A stretch of 64,000 bases of DNA, from NCBI GenBank assembly GCA_036500605.1, contig DASYBU010000021.1, forward strand, positions 62,001-126,000. The letters run 5' to 3'. The stretch is from JAFALK01 sp036500605. Lineage in GTDB: Bacteria > Pseudomonadota > Gammaproteobacteria > Burkholderiales > Burkholderiaceae_C. This document shows, piece after piece, positions 59,191 to 64,000 of the stretch; the stretch's first letter is position 1; each line of letters begins with the position of its first letter. The notes beneath the pieces were generated by a model, which saw nothing but the letters and a program-made list of their open reading frames with translations, was not told the origin of the DNA and made no database searches. The position numbers and the translations under genes were made by a program.

Positions 59191-60354
59191 ATGACACGCG
59201 CTTTGAAGGCTTTCTTTGCCAGCGAATCCAGCGGCGGCATTCTTCTCGGCCTGGCGGCCGTCCTGGCACTGCTGGCCAGCAATTCGCCCTGGTCCGAGGT
59301 CTATCTGAAGTTCATCCACACGCCCGGCGCCGTGCACTTCGGCACCGCCCTGGTCCTGGCCAAGCCCCTGATCGTCTGGGTCAATGACCTCTGGATGGCG
59401 GTGTTCTTCTTCCTCGTCGGCCTGGAGATCAAGCGCGAATTCACGGCCGGCGAGCTCTCCAGCCGCGACCAGGCCATCCTGCCCGCCGTGGCGGCCCTGG
59501 GCGGCATGATCGTGCCGGCCCTGATCTATGCCGCCATCAACCACGCCGATCCGGTGGGCCTGCGCGGCTGGGCCATTCCCGCCGCCACGGACATCGCATT
59601 CGCAATCGGCATCGTGACGCTGCTGGGCTCGCGCGTGCCGGCCTCGCTGAAGATCTTCCTGACGGCCGTGGCCATCATCGACGACCTCGGTGCGATCGTG
59701 GTGATCGCACTGTTCTACACACAGCAGCTGTCCTTGCTGATGCTGGGCGGCGCGCTGGTCTGCCTGGTGCTGCTCTTCCTGCTCAATCGCTCGGGCGTCA
59801 CACGCGCCGACGTCTATGTGGTGGTCGGCCTCGTCATGTGGCTGTGCGTGCTGAAGTCCGGCGTGCATGCCACGCTGGCCGGCGTGGCCACGGCGCTCTT
59901 CATCCCGAGCCAGGACGGCAAGGGCGGCACGCCGGCCGAGACGCTCGAGCATGGACTGCACCCGTGGGTGGCTTACCTGATCCTGCCGATGTTCGCTTTT
60001 GCTAACGCCGGTGTCATGCTGACCGGCATCACGCCGGCGGCGCTGCTCGACGCCCTGCCGCTGGGCATCGCCGCCGGCTTGCTGGTGGGCAAGGCGGTCG
60101 GCGTGTTCGGCAGTTCCTGGCTGATGGTGCGCGTCGGCTGGGCCAAGCCGCCGGCCGGCGCGAGCTGGCTCCAGGTGCTGGGCGTGGCCGTGCTTTGCGG
60201 CATCGGCTTCACCATGAGCCTGTTCATCGGCGGCCTGGCTTTTGAAGACCTCGGGCCGGAGTTTGAGACCCGCGTGAAGCTCGGCGTGCTGCTGGGCTCA
60301 CTGCTGTCCGGCGTGATCGGCGCCTTCATTCTGGCGAAGGCAAGGAAGGCTTAG
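59191..60354 (+). CDS. nhaA: Na+/H+ antiporter NhaA
   Basis: 387 residues, about 12 membrane segments. Exchanges Na+ for H+ and controls cytoplasmic pH. The essential Asp pair is in VAIIDDLGAIVVIALFY, with AATDIAFAIGIVTLLGSRVPASLK before it. GAGG precedes the ATG. Divergent from the fumarase gene and convergent with the YqhA-like gene, 7 bp apart. Confidence 0.96.
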   Translation: MTRALKAFFASESSGGILLGLAAVLALLASNSPWSEVYLKFIHTPGAVHFGTALVLAKPLIVWVNDLWMAVFFFLVGLEIKREFTAGELSSRDQAILPAVAALGGMIVPALIYAAINHADPVGLRGWAIPAATDIAFAIGIVTLLGSRVPASLKIFLTAVAIIDDLGAIVVIALFYTQQLSLLMLGGALVCLVLLFLLNRSGVTRADVYVVVGLVMWLCVLKSGVHATLAGVATALFIPSQDGKGGTPAETLEHGLHPWVAYLILPMFAFANAGVMLTGITPAALLDALPLGIAAGLLVGKAVGVFGSSWLMVRVGWAKPPAGASWLQVLGVAVLCGIGFTMSLFIGGLAFEDLGPEFETRVKLGVLLGSLLSGVIGAFILAKARKA

Positions 60355-60361
60355 AACGCGA

Positions 60362-60970
60362 TCAGTGCTTCTCGGGCGCTCCGCCCAGCAGCCGGTCTAC
60401 CGCAGCAATCGCCAGGGCCGAGACCAGGAAGGTCAGGTGGATGGCGGTCTGCCACAGCAGGGTCTTGTCGCTCAGGTTCTCTGCGTTGATGAAGGTCTTG
60501 AGCAGATGGATGGATGAGATGCCGATGATGGCCGTGGCCAGCTTGACCTTCAGCACCGAGGCGTTCACATGCGATAGCCACTCGGGCTGGTCGCGGTGGC
60601 CGTCCAGGTCCATGCGCGAGACAAAGGTCTCGTAGCCGCCGACGATCACCATGATCAGCAGGTTGGAGATCATCACCACGTCGATCAGGCCCAGCACGAC
60701 GAGCATCAGCACGGTCTCGTTGAGCTGCGTGGGCAGCGGCGTCGGCTTGTAGCCGCTGCTGGCCAGCAAGGCCGTGAAAGCTTCCTGATGGCCGAACACG
60801 GCTTCGATCAGATGGACCAGCTCGGTCCAGAACTGGAAGACGTAGATCGCCTGCGCGACGATCAGGCCCAGGTAGAGCGGGAGTTGCAGCCAGCGGCTGG
60901 CGAAGATGAGGCGTGGCAGGGGGCGCAAAGCGCGCGCGGGGGAATTCGGCGGGGAGGAAGGCGATGTCAT
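60362..60970 (-). CDS. YqhA/UPF0114 family inner-membrane protein
   Basis: 202 residues, three or four membrane segments (LQLPLYLGLIVAQAIYVF, MLVVLGLIDVVMISNLLIMVIVGGYETFVSR, LTFLVSALAIAAVDRLL). The segment IDVVMISNLLIMVIVGGYETFVSRMDL and SVLKVKLATAIIGISSIHLLKTF are the family signatures (TIGR00645). Function unknown. Divergent from acs over 91 bp. Confidence 0.9.
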   Translation of the reverse strand: MTSPSSPPNSPARALRPLPRLIFASRWLQLPLYLGLIVAQAIYVFQFWTELVHLIEAVFGHQEAFTALLASSGYKPTPLPTQLNETVLMLVVLGLIDVVMISNLLIMVIVGGYETFVSRMDLDGHRDQPEWLSHVNASVLKVKLATAIIGISSIHLLKTFINAENLSDKTLLWQTAIHLTFLVSALAIAAVDRLLGGAPEKH

Positions 60971-61061
60971 ACGATCATTCTATGGAGTAAGCCGTTCGTC
61001 AGTGCCGCGCGGCACAGTCCGAGCCGAACCGAGAACCGCAGCATCCCTGGAGACAAAGATC

Positions 61062-63023
61062 ATGAGCGAAACCCATCTCTACCCGCCGAGCGCCGAATGG
61101 CAGGCTAACGCCCATATCAAGGGCATGGACGGCTACAACGCCCTGGTGGCCGAGGCCGAGGCCGATTACGAGGGTTTCTGGGCCCGCCAGGCGCGCGAGC
61201 TGCTGAGTTGGCATACGCCTTTCAGCAAGGTGCTCAACGACAGCGACGCGCCCTTCTTCAAGTGGTTTGAAGACGGCAAGCTGAACGCCTCGTACAACTG
61301 CCTGGACCGCAATGTCGAACGCGGCCTCGGCGACAAGACCGCGATCATCTTCGAGGCCGACAACGGCGACGTGACCCGCGTGAGCTATCGCGAATTGCTG
61401 GCCCAGGTTTCGCAATTCGCGAACGCGCTGAAGAGCCGCGGCGTCAAGAAGGGTGACCGTGTGGTCATCTACATGCCGATGTCGGTGCAAGGCGTGGCCG
61501 CGATGCAGGCCTGCGCGCGCATCGGCGCTACGCACTCGGTCGTGTTCGGCGGTTTCTCGGCGCAATCCTTGCGCGACCGCGTGCAAGACGCCGGCGCCGT
61601 GATGGTGATCACCGCCGACGAGCAGATGCGCGGTGGCAAGGCCCTGCCGCTGAAGAACATCGTCGACGAAGCCTTTGCGGGCGGCGTCTGCCCCACGCTC
61701 AAGGACGTGATTGTCTATCGCCGCACCGGCGGCAAAGTGCATTGGGAAGCCGGCCGTGATCTTTGGCTGCACGAGCTGATGGCTGCTGAATCGAGCGAAT
61801 GCGCGCCCGAATGGGTCGAGGCCGAGCACCCGCTCTTCCTGCTCTACACCTCGGGATCGACCGGCAAGCCCAAGGGCGTGCAGCACAGCACCGGCGGCTA
61901 TCTGCTGCATGCGGCGCTCACGACGAAGTGGACGTTTGACCTCAAGCCCGAGGACATCTTCTGGTGCACCGCCGACATCGGCTGGGTGACCGGCCACACC
62001 TACATCACCTACGGCCCGCTGGCCCTGGGCGGCACCGAGATCGTCTTTGAAGGCATCCCCACCTTCCCCGACGCGGGCCGCTTCTGGCAGATGATCGAGA
62101 AGCACAAGGTCACGATCTTCTACACGGCGCCCACTGCCATCCGCTCGCTGATCAAGGCCGCCGAAGGCAACGAAGCCGTCCATCCCAAGCGTTATGACCT
62201 GAGCAGCCTGCGCCTCCTCGGCTCGGTGGGCGAGCCGATCAACCCGGCCGCCTGGGAGTGGTATCACCTGCACATCGGCGGCGGCAAGTGCCCGATCGTC
62301 GACACCTTCTGGCAGACCGAAACCGGCGGCCACATGATCACGCCGCTGCCCGGCGCCACGACGCTCGTGCCCGGCTCCTGCACGCTGCCCTTCCCCGGCA
62401 TTGCGGCCGCCATCGTTGACGAAATGGGCCATGACGTCCCCAACGGCCAAGGCGGCATTCTCGTCGTCAAGAAGCCCTGGCCCAGCATGATCCGCAACAT
62501 CTGGGGCGACCCGGAGCGCTTCAAGAAGAGCTACTACCCCGCTGAACTCAAGGGTTACTACCTCGCGGGCGACGGCGCGATCCGCGACGTCAAGACGGGC
62601 TATTTCACGATCACGGGTCGTATCGATGACGTGCTGAACGTTTCGGGCCACCGCATGGGCACGATGGAAATTGAATCGGCCCTGGTGAGTTGCACGGAAC
62701 TGGTGGCTGAAGCCGCTGTGGTCGGCCGTCCGGACGACACCACCGGCGAGGCCATCTGCGCGTTCGTCGTGCTGAAGCGCCCTCGCCCAACCGGCGACGA
62801 AGCCAAGGCGATTGCCAAGCAGTTGCGCGATTGGGTCGCCAAGGAGATCGGGCCGATTGCCAAGCCCAAGGACATCCGCTTTGGTGACAACCTGCCGAAG
62901 ACACGCTCGGGGAAGATCATGCGTCGACTGCTGCGGTCGATTGCGAAGGGGGAGGCGATTACGCAGGATACGTCGACACTAGAGAATCCGGCGATCCTGG
63001 ATCAGTTGGCTGAGGCCAATTGA
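61062..63023 (+). CDS. acs: Acetyl-CoA synthetase
   Basis: 653 residues, full length. Activates acetate to acetyl-CoA with ATP and CoA. ATP-binding loop YTSGSTGKPKGVQHSTGGY, core motif DTFWQTETGG, hinge TGRIDDVLNVSGHRMG, and the C-terminal catalytic Lys in TRSGKIMRR, the usual acetylation-control site. The ATG at 61062 follows GGAGA; the frame extends upstream to 60906 antisense to the YqhA-like gene and is not used. Confidence 0.97.
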   Translation: MSETHLYPPSAEWQANAHIKGMDGYNALVAEAEADYEGFWARQARELLSWHTPFSKVLNDSDAPFFKWFEDGKLNASYNCLDRNVERGLGDKTAIIFEADNGDVTRVSYRELLAQVSQFANALKSRGVKKGDRVVIYMPMSVQGVAAMQACARIGATHSVVFGGFSAQSLRDRVQDAGAVMVITADEQMRGGKALPLKNIVDEAFAGGVCPTLKDVIVYRRTGGKVHWEAGRDLWLHELMAAESSECAPEWVEAEHPLFLLYTSGSTGKPKGVQHSTGGYLLHAALTTKWTFDLKPEDIFWCTADIGWVTGHTYITYGPLALGGTEIVFEGIPTFPDAGRFWQMIEKHKVTIFYTAPTAIRSLIKAAEGNEAVHPKRYDLSSLRLLGSVGEPINPAAWEWYHLHIGGGKCPIVDTFWQTETGGHMITPLPGATTLVPGSCTLPFPGIAAAIVDEMGHDVPNGQGGILVVKKPWPSMIRNIWGDPERFKKSYYPAELKGYYLAGDGAIRDVKTGYFTITGRIDDVLNVSGHRMGTMEIESALVSCTELVAEAAVVGRPDDTTGEAICAFVVLKRPRPTGDEAKAIAKQLRDWVAKEIGPIAKPKDIRFGDNLPKTRSGKIMRRLLRSIAKGEAITQDTSTLENPAILDQLAEAN

Positions 63024-63030
63024 TCCAGGA

Positions 63031-63052
63031 CGGGCCAGCCTCAGCTGGCCCG
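63031..63052 (+). terminator. Hairpin terminator between acs and nadS
   Basis: Perfect 9-bp arms (CGGGCCAGC/GCTGGCCCG) with a 4-base loop, 7 bp after the acs stop, trailed by CTCCGCTTTA. Lacks a strong T-run but may serve both convergent genes. Confidence 0.55.
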
Positions 63053-63081
63053 CTCCGCTTTACGGCACTGGGGATCCAATG

Positions 63082-63372
63082 CTAGCCATGCAAGGCTTTC
63101 ACCGCCATCCTCGGCTCCGTCGCCACGATCTTGAGCAAGGCGGCTGCTGGCCCCGTCGGGCTGCGCCGATGCTGCTCCCAGTTCTGCAGCGTCTTCACGC
63201 TCACTCGCATCAGCTGCGCGAACTCGCTCTGCGTCAGGCCCGTCTGCTCGCGCACGGCCTTGGCGTCGGGCATGCTGAGTTCGAACCGACGTGACGGCTT
63301 GGCGCGCCCCTTCGCAATCGCCTGAGCCTCTTGCAGGCTACCTACCAAGTCCGCAAACAACGCCTTGTCCAT
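63082..63372 (-). CDS. NadS/HigA-type antitoxin (XRE HTH)
   Basis: 96 residues from the ATG at 63372 (an in-frame GTG two codons earlier is possible). XRE-type helix-turn-helix AVREQTGLTQSEFAQLMRVSVKTLQNWEQHRRSPTGPAAALLK, with the NadS-type N-terminus KALFADLVGSLQEAQAIAKG. Such genes follow a RelE/HigB-type toxin; here only the last codons of an upstream frame are present (see 63375-63430), so it appears to be an orphan. Confidence 0.85.
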   Translation of the reverse strand: MDKALFADLVGSLQEAQAIAKGRAKPSRRFELSMPDAKAVREQTGLTQSEFAQLMRVSVKTLQNWEQHRRSPTGPAAALLKIVATEPRMAVKALHG

Positions 63373-63374
63373 GC

Positions 63375-63430
63375 TCACAACTCCTTGACCAGATCCCGCA
63401 GGATCGCCGTTTCCTTGTCACTAGCCGCAA
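63375..63430 (-). pseudogene. Possible toxin 3' remnant upstream of nadS
   Basis: The reading frame just ahead of nadS encodes ASDKETAILRDLVKEL and a TGA that lies three bases before the antitoxin ATG, the junction expected of a toxin-antitoxin operon. No toxin body exists, because the HupE-like gene ends at 63431. It is read as the tail of a deleted RelE/HigB-type toxin; the stretch is short, so this is tentative. Confidence 0.4.
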
Positions 63431-64000
63431 TCAAAACAGCGTCAGGCTCACCAACCAAACCCCGGCCAGTGCGCTCGCGAAACCCAGACCCCGAAGGATC
63501 CTGCCGCCGGCGTCTCGCTTGAGCAGCCCGTGCGCCCCAAAAGCGCCAATCAAATGCAGCGTTGCCGTCGTCGCCAGGAACCCAGCCACGTAGCCCAGCT
63601 TGTCCTCCATCACCGGCATCTCATAGCCATGCGCGTAGCCATGAAAGCAGCCGAACAGGCCGACGCCGGCTGAAGCGATGGCCACGGGAAACGTCTGCGC
63701 CAGGCCGATGGCCAGGCCGAGCAGGACGACCGAAGCCGCCACGCCGATCTCGATCCACGGCAGCTCGATCTGCTCGAAGCCCGCCAGTCCGCCGAGCAGC
63801 ATGCAGCCCACGAAAGCGCTGGGCACGATCCAGATCGCGCGGCCGCCGATCTGGCAGCTCCAGGCGCCGACGGCGACCATGGCGAGGAAGTGATCGATGC
63901 CGGTCAGCGGATGGAGCCAGCCCGCGGCGCTGCCCGCATGAGCCCAAGCCGCTTGCGTACCCATCCCCGCCAACAAGAGCAAGGCGCGCTGGCAAACCCA
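63431..64000 (-). CDS. HupE/UreJ family protein (5' end beyond window)
   Basis: The frame is open through the right edge (WVCQRA before the first in-window TTG), so the start lies outside. 189 residues are visible. A signal peptide is cut near AWA/HAG, followed by the HupE signature HPLTGIDHFLAMVAVGAWS, six or so membrane segments, and GCFHGYAHGYEMP with His residues that may bind nickel. The family is linked to nickel or cobalt uptake for hydrogenase or urease. Confidence 0.85.
   Translation of the reverse strand, partial: WVCQRALLLLAGMGTQAAWAHAGSAAGWLHPLTGIDHFLAMVAVGAWSCQIGGRAIWIVPSAFVGCMLLGGLAGFEQIELPWIEIGVAASVVLLGLAIGLAQTFPVAIASAGVGLFGCFHGYAHGYEMPVMEDKLGYVAGFLATTATLHLIGAFGAHGLLKRDAGGRILRGLGFASALAGVWLVSLTLF

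Overview
The window is a GC-rich, gene-dense chromosomal stretch of a betaproteobacterium. Several things point to Burkholderiales, most likely the Sphaerotilaceae (Roseateles/Rubrivivax/Leptothrix-like): the long leuC-leuD-leuB-asd-fimV-truA-trpF-trpB-trpA-accD-folC-SPOR-cvpA-purF order, a PhaR regulator, the ratA/rnfH-smpB divergon and the guaB/guaA neighbourhood. The genus is inference; no rRNA or species marker is present.

Layout. 1-4150: a two-component pair on the minus strand, a periplasmic Reg_prop/Y_Y_Y sensor kinase and an unusual receiver-LuxR HTH-histidine kinase fusion that runs off the left edge. 4151-4756: a gene-poor gap with a decayed IS3-family transposase fragment and a seven-copy hexamer repeat grown inside it. 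4757-9153: guaA, a Tet-type MFS exporter and guaB. 9318-17561: housekeeping genes (DUF4124 protein, rnfH, ratA, smpB, EEP-family phosphatase, metC-like lyase, rimO, phaR, M13 peptidase). 17700-19436: a small EF-hand protein, then two tandem tRNA-Ala/Glu/Asp blocks. 19506-39163: a 19.6-kb run of minus-strand genes (gltX, purF, cvpA, SPOR protein, folC, accD, trpA, trpB, trpF, truA, fimV, asd, leuB, acyltransferase, small membrane protein, leuD, leuC, lysR), mostly tightly spaced or overlapping. 39164-39746: a non-coding gap with three copies of a roughly 75-bp palindromic element whose arms covary. 39747-56619: a ten-gene plus-strand carbohydrate operon. 56736-64000: ferritin-like protein, class I fumarase, NhaA, YqhA-like protein, acetyl-CoA synthetase, an orphan NadS antitoxin and a partial HupE.

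The carbohydrate operon reads as a beta-glucan, most likely beta-1,2-glucan, utilisation system. A TonB-dependent receptor would import glucan. An exported PF10091/GH144-type enzyme would cut it in the periplasm. A lipoprotein binding protein and two permeases would carry oligosaccharides into the cytosol, where a GH94 phosphorylase and a GH1 beta-glucosidase would degrade them. An exported 999-residue protein of uncertain family and an exported alpha/beta hydrolase complete the set. A LacI regulator is encoded second, and matching 14-bp operators sit between the -35 and -10 and at the start site of the promoter before the first gene. Most of the genes overlap by 1-4 bp. No transporter ATPase is encoded in the locus.

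The signals most worth follow-up are the covarying palindromic elements at 39284-39643, the uncharacterised 999-residue protein, and the receiver-HTH-kinase fusion.
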